Shown here in pieces: positions 17,591 to 25,730 of a DNA stretch of 64,000 bases. Each line of letters opens with the position of its first letter. Position 1 is the stretch's first letter. A model generated the notes under the pieces. That model was not told the DNA's origin, made no database searches, and saw only the letters and a list, made by a program, of their open reading frames with translations. Source of the DNA: Streptomyces pacificus (GTDB lineage: Bacteria; Actinomycetota; Actinomycetes; Streptomycetales; Streptomycetaceae); NCBI RefSeq assembly GCF_011766325.1, contig NZ_BLLG01000004.1, positions 248,001 through 312,000 of the forward strand, given 5' to 3'. The position numbers and the translations under genes are program-made.

Positions 17591-20500
17591 AGATCATCCC
17601 CGCGGGCGCGGGGAGCAGGTCGCCTTCGAGGCGCAGACCGGTCACGACGACGGACCATCCCCGCGGGTGCGGGGAGCAGTTGAAGGAGTCCCGGTCGCCG
17701 CGGCCGGCATGAGGACCATCCCCGCGGGTGCTGGGAGCAGAGAGCACGGAAGGAACTGCAGAGAGTTTGCGGGGGACCATCCCCGCGGGTGCGGGGAGCA
17801 GCGCATGGGCACCAACGCGAGTTCGGGTGGCGCGGGACCATCCCCGCGGGTGCGGGGAGCAGCGCATGCCCAACGTGCGGGACCTGGCCGAGGAGGGACC
17901 ATCCCCGCGGGTGCGGGGAGCAGCCGAATAAGGTTTACCGCGGCTCGTCTTTTTGGGGACCATCCCCCGCGGGTGCGGGGAGCAGAGCGCGGCGGTGACG
18001 ATGCGGTCCTCGTTCGGGGGACCATCCCCGCGGGTGCGGGGAGCAGATCGCGTACCCGGCCCGGACCGGGCGCCCGAGGGGACCATCCCCGCGGGTGCGG
18101 GGAGCAGTCCGGGCGTGGGTCAGCTCGGCGGGCTCGGTGAGGACCATCCCCGCGGGTGCGGGGAACAGCACGGTGGCCTCGGCCTGCTCGGCTCGTCGCC
18201 GGGACCATCCCCGCGGGTGCGGGGAGCAGCTTCGGGGGTGGCGGTGTTCCAGGTGGGCCGTGGGACCATCCCCGCGGGTGCGGGGAGCAGACCCCGGACG
18301 GCGAGATCAGGAGGTGGTCGACGGGACCATCCCCGCGGGTGCGGGGAGCAGTCATCGCGCTCGATCCGCTGCCACCGGTACTTGGGACCATCCCCGCGGG
18401 TGCGGGGAGCAGTGGCCATGGGGGTCTCCTTGGGTGTCGTGGTGGGGACCATCCCCGCGGGTGCGGGGAGCAGCGACCGGCCTGCCGATGCCCGCCCGCC
18501 CGGCCGGGACCATCCCCGCGGGTGCGGGGAGCAGGTGATCTCCCCAACTCGGGTCCGCTGTACGGAAGGACCATCCCCGCGGGTGCGGGGAGCAGGTAGT
18601 CCCACACCTCATCCAAGAACTCACGGCGGGACCATCCCCGCGGGTGCGGGGAGCAGACCGCCCCCGGACGGGGCGAGCACGGTGACATGGGACCATCCCC
18701 GCGGGTGCGGGGAGCAGGACTTGGCCTTGATCTCCATGACGCGGTGCCGGGGACCATCCCCGCGGGTGCGGGGAGCAGATCCGTCCGTGTCGCTCGATTA
18801 CGGACGTGTGGGGACCATCCCCGCGGGTGCGGGGAGCAGCAGTCGACCAGCGCGGCCGCATTGCTGGTGCGGGGACCATCCCCGCGGGTGCGGGGAGCAG
18901 CGCCACCTCCTCGCCGGCGCCGGCGCCCGGCCGGGACCATCCCCGCGGGTGCGGGGAGCAGCCGTGGGTCAGCTCATCGGTGTTGATCCCGATGGGACCA
19001 TCCCCGCGGGTGCGGGGAGCAGCCTTCGCGGATGCTGCTTCACGCAGCGCAGTGAGGACCATCCCCGCGGGTGCGGGGAGCAGGTCGCCTGGCCCATCGT
19101 CGCGTCGGCCCCCTCCGGACCATCCCCGCGGGTGCGGGGAGCAGCCGGGACTCGAATGGCTCCCGTGCGCAGGGTGAGGACCATCCCCGCGGGTGCGGGG
19201 AGCAGTTCACGCTTTCAACAGCATCAGGGTCGAACAAGGGACCATCCCCGCGGGTGCGGGGAGCAGGTCGCCTGGCCCATCGTCGCGTCGGCCCCCTCCG
19301 GACCATCCCCGCGGGTGCGGGGAGCAGGGTAGGCCCAGGTTGTCCCACGGCTGGTACCCGGGACCATCCCCGCGGGTGCGGGGAGCAGCACCTGACGTAA
19401 CGCTCCGTGTCGTCATTGTCAGGACCATCCCCGCGGGTGCGGGGAGCAGCTCGAGCGGCTGCGCGGCGAGGTGGTCGCCGGAGGACCATCCCCGCGGGTG
19501 CGGGGAGCAGTCCCCCGACCGGTCTCCCTCCGCGGAGGGGGTGGGACCATCCCCGCGGGTGCGGGGAGCAGCATCTGCTGCTCCTACTGGTCGTCGGTCA
19601 GCGGGGACCATCCCCGCGGGTGCGGGGAGCAGGAGGACGCGTGGCGGATGTAGTCGCTCAGCGGGGGACCATCCCCGCGGGTGCGGGGAGCAGAACACAC
19701 CCAGGGGGATCAGCTCGGCGGCGCCGGGACCATCCCCGCGGGTGCGGGGAGCAGAAGCGGCCCTCACGCCCGAGGCCGCCTCGTTCGGGACCATCCCCGC
19801 GGGTGCGGGGAGCAGCCCCCGGCCACCCGGGAACCCCGCCTGATCACGGGACCATCCCCGCGGGTGCGGGGAGCAGACCATCCCCGCGGGTGCGGGGAGC
19901 AGCAGTAGCTCAGCCGGTCGTCGCGCAGGAGGTGGGGACCATCCCCGCGGGTGCGGGGAGCAGACAGCTTTTTCACTCTGCGTAGTCGGGCTGGTGGGAC
20001 CATCCCCGCGGGTGCGGGGAGCAGTACTGCCCAGAACACGGGCGGGACGCCGGGGAGGGACCATCCCCGCGGGTGCGGGGAGCAGAACCCCTTCCGGGCC
20101 CCCTTCTCGGGCGTGTTGGGACCATCCCCGCGGGTGCGGGGAGCAGCGCCGCTCGTCCTCTTCGGTGACCTTCTCTTCGGGACCATCCCCGCGGGTGCGG
20201 GGAGCAGGGAGCCAGGGGCGGCCACGGGGGCAGGCGCGGGGGACCATCCCCACGGGTGCGGGGAGCAGCTGGAGCGCGAGCTGGGCAAGGAGGGCATCGA
20301 GGGACCATCCCCGCGGGTGCGGGGAGCAGGTCTCTGCGCCCCTCCCCGGAGGAGATGCAGAAGGACCATCCCCGCGGGTGCGGGGAGCAGCCGACGCTCC
20401 GCCCGGCCGCGCCCCCTGCGGTGGGACCATCCCCGCGGGTGCGGGGAGCAGGACTCCTCAGCGGCGAGTCACAGCCTGACCTGAGGACCATCCCCGCGGG

Positions 20501-21000
20501 TGCGGGGAGCAGTACAGGTCGGGGAGGTCCTTGATGCGGCAGATGGGACCATCCCCGCGGGTGCGGGAAGCAGCTGAGCTGGGCCGAGTACGACGAAGTG
20601 GCGGAGGGACCATCCCCGCGGGTGCGGGGAGCAGCCGACGCCGACCTGTCGCGGGCGGCACGGTTCGGGACCATCCCCGCGGGTGCGGGGAGCAGGACTC
20701 CTCAGCGGCGAGTCACAGCCTGACCTGAGGACCATCCCCGCGGGTGCGGGGAGCAGTACAGGTCGGGGAGGTCCTTGATGCGGCAGATGGGACCATCCCC
20801 GCGGGTGCGGGGAGCAGCTGAGCTGGGCCGAGTACGACGAAGTGGCGGAGGGACCATCCCCGCGGGTGCGGGGAGCAGCGCTTCAAGCGGCCCCGCAGGG
20901 CCCGCGACTCGGGACCATCCCCGCGGGTGCGGGGAGCAGGGAGTGGCCTTGCGGCCCTTGCCCCGGGCGGTGGGACCATCCCCGCGGGTGCGGGGAGCAG
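17591..21000 (-). CRISPR. CRISPR array 1 (type I-E), 57 repeats
   Basis: 28-bp repeats spaced 61 bp apart with 33-nt spacers. On the plus strand each begins GGACCATCCCCGCGGG and ends TGCGGGGAGCAG. In crRNA direction (minus strand) it starts CTGCTCCCCGC and ends GGGGATGGTCC, the type I-E form. I count 57 repeats and 55 spacers. The array runs away from cas2; the far end is the old end, since the repeats there are degenerate (17591 has three changes, 17713 has GTGCTGGGAG). Odd units: a one-base insertion at 17957-17985; changes at 18141, 20241 and 20546; two repeats fused without spacer at 19849-19902; duplicate spacers described in the findings. Confidence 0.98.
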
Positions 21001-21093
21001 ACTGGTTGAGCTGGGGGTTTAGCGGCGACGGGGGCGGTTTCCGGGGACTTTCACAGTTTCCGGCGAATCCGACATGTGGGCCATAATGCGGCG
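21001..21093 (-). promoter_or_regulatory. Leader of CRISPR array 1
   Basis: 93 bp between the cas2 stop and the first (youngest) repeat. Read in crRNA direction it contains AAACTGTGAAAGTCCCCGG and, next to the array, GCTAAACCCCCAGCTCAACC. It is the most AT-containing part of the array flank. By position it should carry the array promoter and the integration-site sequences read by Cas1-Cas2. Confidence 0.75.
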
Positions 21094-21456
21094 TCAGCTC
21101 CTGCCGAAGCGGCGGCGTTTGGCGGCCCTGCTCCAGCCCGATGGCGGTTCGCTGCGGGGAGTCGCCGCCGGGGGCGGTGTGGTCGGGTCGGGGCGGCGGA
21201 TCAGTGTGACGCCTTCGAGATCGGTCGGATGCCAGGCATGGTCGTGTGTGCGGAAGGCGAAGCCCTGCTCGTTGTTCGTGGTGTGGGCCAGCAGGGCCCG
21301 GCCCTGGCCCGCGTACTGCCGGACCTCTTCCCAGAGCAGGTCGCGGATTCTGGCCGAGGGGTTGCCCACGAAGACGCCCGCGGAGATCTCCAGGAGCCAG
21401 CGGGTCAGGAAGCCGCGGAGACCGGCGGGGCAGTTGGTGAGGACGATGACGGTCAC
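21094..21456 (-). CDS. cas2: CRISPR-associated endoribonuclease/integration protein Cas2e
   Basis: 120 residues from a GTG at 21456-21454 that overlaps the cas1 stop (GTGA). It matches the Cas2e fold: TVIVLTNCPAGLRGFLTRWLLEI, SAGVFVGNPSARIRDLLWEEV, and FAFRTHDHAWHPTDLEGVTL. Cas2 is the structural core of the Cas1-Cas2 integrase. The last 25 residues are a basic Pro-rich tail beyond the E. coli protein. The gene itself looks intact, although its partner Cas1 is broken. It is the last gene of the cas operon. Confidence 0.92.
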   Translation of the reverse strand: MTVIVLTNCPAGLRGFLTRWLLEISAGVFVGNPSARIRDLLWEEVRQYAGQGRALLAHTTNNEQGFAFRTHDHAWHPTDLEGVTLIRRPDPTTPPPAATPRSEPPSGWSRAAKRRRFGRS

Positions 21457-22281
21457 CAGAGGGAGTCCCCGTAGTCGTCCCCTCCGCCGTAGTTGACGCC
21501 GGAGGGGACCTGACGGCCGCCGTCGCTGTGGAGTGTGACCACGTCGGATGTCTCGCCCGGGGTCGTGTCCTGGTGGTCGCCGGCGGCGGGTCCGGCCGGT
21601 TCCGGGAGCAGCAGACGCTTGATGTCGTCGACGCACCGGTTCAGCAGCGATGTCTCGTTGATGCGGTCCCGCAGGGCTCGGCGGGTGCGCGAACCGACGT
21701 CCTCCTCGTCCTGTGCGGCCACGTCGAAGGCGAGGGGGATGCCGATCTCCGTCTTGTAGAGATCGGCGATGTCCATGACGAAGGACAGTTCGTGGCCGGA
21801 GTGGACGAAGCCGAGAGCAGGGCTGCAGCCGAGCGAGGTGACGACGGCGTGGGCTATCCCGTACATGCACTGGGCGGCGGCGGTGACGGCCTGGTTTCAG
21901 CCGGTACATCTCCCGTGCGACGGCGAGGCGGCTTCGGGGATTGGCCCATTGCCGGGCCTGCGCCTCGGCGAGGGCGGAGGTGCGGCTGAGGGCCCGGCCT
22001 GACGCGTAGTAGCGCACGCCGTGTTCACCGACCCAGCAGACCGACGCGCCGGTCTCGCCCAGAACACTCATGGCCTGGTGGGTGATCCGGGTGCCGGGGC
22101 CGAGGAGCAGGGTGCCGATGGTCGCGGAGGGGATGTGGGTGGTGCCCTCCGCGTCCTGGGCCGTGATGGCGTTCGCGTCGCGGTGGACCGTGCAGCGTTC
22201 CAGGTAGACGAAGGAGAGGCGTTCACCGGTGCGGGTGAGATGTCTCGGGGTGAGTGCCGGACGTCCGGAGACCGGGCTCAT
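21453..22281 (-). pseudogene. cas1: cas1 with an internal deletion and frameshift
   Basis: The N-terminal part is a normal Cas1e from the ATG at 22281-22279 (MSPVSGRPALTPRHLTRTG) through LLLGPGTRITHQAM and SVCWVGEHGVRYYASG to AVAREMYRL (about 21900). The C-terminal part resumes in another frame at about 21896 with NQAVTAAAQCMYGIAHAVV, SLGCSPALGFVHSGHELSFV and DIADLYKTEIGIP. Against E. coli Cas1 as I recall it, about 54 residues between MFEL and NQCIS are missing, including the GIEG segment with metal-binding Glu141; His208, Asp218 and Asp221 equivalents remain. The joined length, 829 nt, is not a multiple of three. A complete gene would be about 990 nt. Loss of new-spacer acquisition is inferred. 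Confidence 0.88.
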
Positions 22282-23066
22282 GGCGTCCGTGGGGTGGGGC
22301 GGGCGAGGGGGGCCAGGGTGAGCAGACCGCAGCCGTACGCTCGGGCCCGCCCGATGCCCTGGGTGAGGGCGCGGCGCAGGGCGTCCGGGTCGGTGATCTC
22401 CAGTCGTCCCTCGAAGGTGGCGGTGGCGACGGTGACCGGCCCGCTCTGACGGTTCTCGGGACCGCGGGACTTGGTGAAGGAGAGCGAACGCGTGTCCCCC
22501 ACGGTCAGCTCGTACCGGTCGCCCGGATGGGGGTGCTTGCGGTGCGTGGTGCCCTCGGGCAGGAGCCTGCGCTCGGCGGGCTTCTCGCAGACGCGGAAGC
22601 CGAGTCGCTGCTGGCGTCGCTCGTCGAGCAGCCAGCCCATCTGGTGCGTGGGTGTCAGATGGGCGGTGATCTTGCGGGGTTCGCCCTCCTTGCGGCGGAC
22701 GGTGTGCACGGGGTTCGCGGTCAGGCGGAACGCCCAGCGGTCGCCCGCCGCCAGCCGGTCGAGGAAGGGCGCATAGGGCCGGGTCTGCCAGCCGGGGTTC
22801 GCGGGGCCGGCGGCGGCGGGCCAGCCGGCCTGTTCGACCAGGTGCGTCAGGTCGGGACGGTCGGGACCGACAATGTAGAGCAGTACCTCGGCGCGGCTCC
22901 GGTGGTCCAGGCGCCACAGCACGCGGGGCGCGTCGGGCGCCGCGCGGTCGGAGGGCAGGATGCCAGGGAACGACGACATGACGGCCGCGTGGAGGGTCTG
23001 GGGCGAGGACAGGAGGCGGCGGGCGCCGGAGCGCGCCGTGTTGACGCGGAAGCGGGAGATGAACAT
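22278..23066 (-). CDS. cas6e: Type I-E CRISPR RNA endoribonuclease Cas6e (Cse3/CasE)
   Basis: 262 residues from the ATG at 23066-23064, which overlaps the cas5e stop by one base (TGATG) with GAGGAG upstream. Cuts the pre-crRNA at the base of the repeat hairpin and stays bound to the crRNA 3' end. MFISRFRVNT is the first ferredoxin strand; the candidate catalytic His lies in SSPQTLHAAVMSSFPG; the Gly-rich RNA-binding loop is QGIGRARAYGCGLLTLAP at the C-terminus. Length and motifs are complete. Overlaps the start of cas1 as ATGA. Confidence 0.93.
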   Translation of the reverse strand: MFISRFRVNTARSGARRLLSSPQTLHAAVMSSFPGILPSDRAAPDAPRVLWRLDHRSRAEVLLYIVGPDRPDLTHLVEQAGWPAAAGPANPGWQTRPYAPFLDRLAAGDRWAFRLTANPVHTVRRKEGEPRKITAHLTPTHQMGWLLDERRQQRLGFRVCEKPAERRLLPEGTTHRKHPHPGDRYELTVGDTRSLSFTKSRGPENRQSGPVTVATATFEGRLEITDPDALRRALTQGIGRARAYGCGLLTLAPLARPTPRTP

Positions 23067-23800
23067 CAGGCGCACTCCTCCTCAAGGGCGTCGAGGGCGG
23101 TGAACGGGTCGTGCGCGTACCGCTGATCGCCGGCCGCGGGGATCGGGACGGGCACGGGTTCGGTGACGACGGTGCGCGGCGCGTGCCGCCGGTGGCCGGG
23201 GTCGAAGCTGACCGGCTGGTCGCGCAGCAGGTCTGCCGTCCCGGGGGGCTCGCCGCCGGATGCCTCGCGCAGCACGGTCAGGCGGTCCGGTGGCCGGTGG
23301 CGCCTGCGGTACCAGTCCGCGGCCTGCCACGGCGTGGTCCTGAGCACGTCCTCGATACCGTCTGCGTGCTCGTGCAGTTGCAGGACGAGCGGCTCGGCGG
23401 GCGGACACGAGCGGCGGCCGAGGTAGGGCGGGTACACCGGCGCGTGCAGCGCGGCGTGCAGCGCGCGGAGCAGGGTGTCGTCGCCCGCGACGGCGGCGAC
23501 GAAGACGGCATCCGCGAGGTAGAACCGCTCCGACAGCGGCATGGACGCGTCGGTGACGCCGTGGTGGGCGGTGTGGAAGTCCCGGATACGGGTGCCCGGC
23601 TGGTCGATGCGCACCCCGAACCGGAGTGCCGCCAGCGGAGCGAGGCGCCCGTCGTCGCCGCGCTCGATGCCGGCCGCCGCGGCGAGCAGACCGACCACGC
23701 CGCTCTTGGTCGGGGCCGATTCGGTGGTGCGGCGGGTGAACCGGGAGGAGGCCCCCCAGGACTGCAGGGGGCCCGCCAGGCGGAGGACGAGCACGCTCAT
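23066..23800 (-). CDS. cas5e: Type I-E Cascade subunit Cas5e (CasD)
   Basis: 244 residues from an ATG (23800-23798) that overlaps the cas7e stop (ATGA). Cas5e binds the 5' handle of the crRNA and joins Cse1 to the Cas7 backbone. The opening MSVLVLRLAGPLQSWGASSR is the family signature, with RRTTESAPTKSGVVGLLAAA next. REFY-type residues follow (RIRDFHTAHHG, LSERFYLADAVFV). Looks intact. Confidence 0.93.
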   Translation of the reverse strand: MSVLVLRLAGPLQSWGASSRFTRRTTESAPTKSGVVGLLAAAAGIERGDDGRLAPLAALRFGVRIDQPGTRIRDFHTAHHGVTDASMPLSERFYLADAVFVAAVAGDDTLLRALHAALHAPVYPPYLGRRSCPPAEPLVLQLHEHADGIEDVLRTTPWQAADWYRRRHRPPDRLTVLREASGGEPPGTADLLRDQPVSFDPGHRRHAPRTVVTEPVPVPIPAAGDQRYAHDPFTALDALEEECA

Positions 23801-24993
23801 GCGGGCTTCTCCAGACGCTCGGCGACGGCCCCGGCGACGGCGGCGGCGAGCTCCCGCAGCGTATCGGTCTCCGTGCCGAGCCCGGCCAGCTTCTGCGTGG
23901 CGGGGCCGACGCGCAGCACCCAGGTACGGGTACCGTCCGGGTCGCCGTATGCGCGCTCGACATCGGCGGCGTAGGCGGCGAGCCGGTCGGACGCCTCGCG
24001 GAGGTGGCCGCCGCCGTCGCTGCGGACCGGGTCCTCGAACGCGGCGACGTAGCTGATGGGCCGGCTGGTGCGGAGCCTGACGACGACGGCGTCGGGCTGC
24101 GTGTGGTGACCGAAGGTGTTGACCTTCCCGGTGGGCAGGGACGAGGTGAAGGCGTGCACGAACGCCTCGATCGCACGCCGGACGGGCTCGCTGTGGTGTT
24201 CGTCGTCGCGCAGGCCCGCGCCGAGGTTGGCGGCGAGCTGGTGCACTCCGAGTGAGGCGTACCGGTAGAGCGTGGCGGAGTTGAAGTCGACGGTGCCGAT
24301 CATTCCGGCGCCGGTCTCCTCGTCGGTGTTCTCGTCGTCGACGGCGGTGTAGTAGTCCGACTCGTTGTCGACCCGGTGGACGCTGAGTGCGTGTGCGACC
24401 TGCACGGCGGCGTCGACGTTGATGTCGGCGACATCGGCGACCATACGGCCGAAGAGTGCGATGTCGACGGAGTGCCGGGTGTCCGCGAGCTCCCTGGCGC
24501 GTGCCTTGTTCTCCTTGGTCTTCAGGAAGGCCGTGATGTCGGAGGCGCCGTCGAGAGCGAGGCGCGCCAGGCCGTCGAGCTGCCGGGAGCTGAGGAAGAC
24601 CAGGTACTTGCTCTCGGGTGCGGGGGTGCGGCCGCCGTCCTTCTTCGCCTGGTCGGCCTTGCGCTTGGGCACCTCGGTCTTGAAGCCCGCCGCCCTGACG
24701 GTCTCGTCGGCCAGCTTCAGCGCCGTCTCGCGCTCGGCGGACGGGTCGAGCGCCGCGATCCGGTCGGCGAGGAGTTCCACGATCTTCTTCGTCCGTACAC
24801 CGAGCTCGGCGGGGTCGAGCAGCTGCTCGTCCTTGAAGGAGGTGCGGATGGCCCGCTTCCACGCCTGGCTGGAGACGCGGGCGCGCGGGACTCCCCCGTA
24901 GACGCCGGTCTTGGGCGCGCCGGTGTCGTCGCGGTTGAGGTTGCTGGGCGGAACGGTCTGGAGGGCGTGCACGTCGAGGAAGATGCGGTTCAC
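23797..24993 (-). CDS. cas7e: Type I-E Cascade backbone Cas7e (Cse4/CasC)
   Basis: 398 residues from a GTG at 24993-24991 (VNRIFLDVHALQTVPPSN), overlapping the cse2 stop as GTGA. Six copies line the crRNA in Cascade. Family motifs: NLNRDDTGAPKTGVYGGVPR, RARVSSQAWKRAIR, DIALFGRMVAD, INVDAAVQVAHALSVH, ATLYRYASLGVHQL, and FTSSLPTGKVNTFGHHTQPD. Slightly longer than E. coli CasC, with a Lys-rich insert (PKRKADQAKKDGGRTP) around residues 115-130. No sign of damage. Confidence 0.95.
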   Translation of the reverse strand: MNRIFLDVHALQTVPPSNLNRDDTGAPKTGVYGGVPRARVSSQAWKRAIRTSFKDEQLLDPAELGVRTKKIVELLADRIAALDPSAERETALKLADETVRAAGFKTEVPKRKADQAKKDGGRTPAPESKYLVFLSSRQLDGLARLALDGASDITAFLKTKENKARARELADTRHSVDIALFGRMVADVADINVDAAVQVAHALSVHRVDNESDYYTAVDDENTDEETGAGMIGTVDFNSATLYRYASLGVHQLAANLGAGLRDDEHHSEPVRRAIEAFVHAFTSSLPTGKVNTFGHHTQPDAVVVRLRTSRPISYVAAFEDPVRSDGGGHLREASDRLAAYAADVERAYGDPDGTRTWVLRVGPATQKLAGLGTETDTLRELAAAVAGAVAERLEKPA

Positions 24994-25730
24994 GAGGCGT
25001 CCTTGTCGGTGTGGCTGTCCTTGCTGGTGTTCTCGTCCGAGGCCGCAGCGGCCCGCGCCCGCTCGTGGAAGGAGCGGCCCCAGCTGCGGCGGACGGCGGC
25101 GGGCCCGTCGGGCCACTGCCAGGTGTAGAGCTGGCCGGCGAGGAGTGCGTAGTCGAGCGGGATGTCGTCACGGCGCAGCAGGGCGACGAGGTCGCGCAGC
25201 CGCTGGGTGAGGGTGACGAGGTCGGGAGCGGTCCCCGCGCGGACCAGGCGCTTGCGGACGGGTTCGTCCACGCCGTCGGCCGGCATCAGGTGCCGGACCG
25301 CCGCACCCAGACCGCGCGGCCGGTCACGGGTGTGCCGGCAGTGCATGGGGGTGCCGCGGGACTGCTGATGGAACGCCCACAGCGTGAGGGCCGCGTGCAG
25401 GGCGTTCTCGGCGCGGGTCAGTTCGCGCTCGCTCAGCTCCCGTGACCCGTCCGTACGGGTGTGGAGCGGGCCGGTGTCGACCAGGTTCCACAGGTCGGGC
25501 AGCTCGCCCGCTTCGCGGCCCGCGCCGCGGCGCAGCCGGGCGAGGGCGGCGACGGCCGGGGACCGGTCCGAGAGATAGCCCTGCTGGAGGGGGCCGATCG
25601 TCGCCGCGGTCAGTTCGGCGAGCCTCTGGTGGACCGGGGCTGCGGTGGAGGGGGGCGAGGCAGGAGGGTATGCGGCGGACGGGGGTGAGGCGGGAGGGGG
25701 TGAAGCGGGAGGGGATGAAGCGGTGGTCAT
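24990..25730 (-). CDS. cse2: Type I-E Cascade small subunit Cse2 (CasB)
   Basis: 246 residues from the ATG at 25730-25728, which overlaps the cse1 stop (ATGA) and has GGAGGTG upstream. Cse2 dimers stabilise the displaced DNA strand. The conserved core includes LPDLWNLVDTGPLHTR, ALTLWAFHQQSRGTPMHC, and LRRDDIPLDYALLAGQLYTWQ, then RSWGRSFHE. Residues 4-32 are a Ser/Pro-rich tract (SPPAS units) encoded by a DNA repeat at about 25640-25715, unusual for this family, and the C-terminus is an Asp/Ser/Lys tail. The core looks functional. Confidence 0.92.
   Translation of the reverse strand: MTTASSPPASPPPASPPSAAYPPASPPSTAAPVHQRLAELTAATIGPLQQGYLSDRSPAVAALARLRRGAGREAGELPDLWNLVDTGPLHTRTDGSRELSERELTRAENALHAALTLWAFHQQSRGTPMHCRHTRDRPRGLGAAVRHLMPADGVDEPVRKRLVRAGTAPDLVTLTQRLRDLVALLRRDDIPLDYALLAGQLYTWQWPDGPAAVRRSWGRSFHERARAAAASDENTSKDSHTDKDAS

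Noticed and set aside
20716..20788. Degenerate 58th repeat or array continuation in the leaders
   Set aside because: Neither 21001-21093 nor 30716-30776 holds a repeat-like core at the expected 61-bp step.
17591..21000. Many open frames with CSPHPRGW/PAPAGMVP or AGAGS/HPRGCGEQ repeats across array 1 and array 2 on both strands
   Set aside because: They are translations of the CRISPR repeat; the 61-bp period cycles through the frames. Not proteins.
21094..23085. Long minus-strand frame covering cas2, cas1 and cas6e regions (over 600 codons)
   Set aside because: Only the cas2 part and the N-terminal cas1 part are real; the rest is out of frame of cas6e and cas1, Arg/Pro-rich as expected for GC-rich shadow frames.
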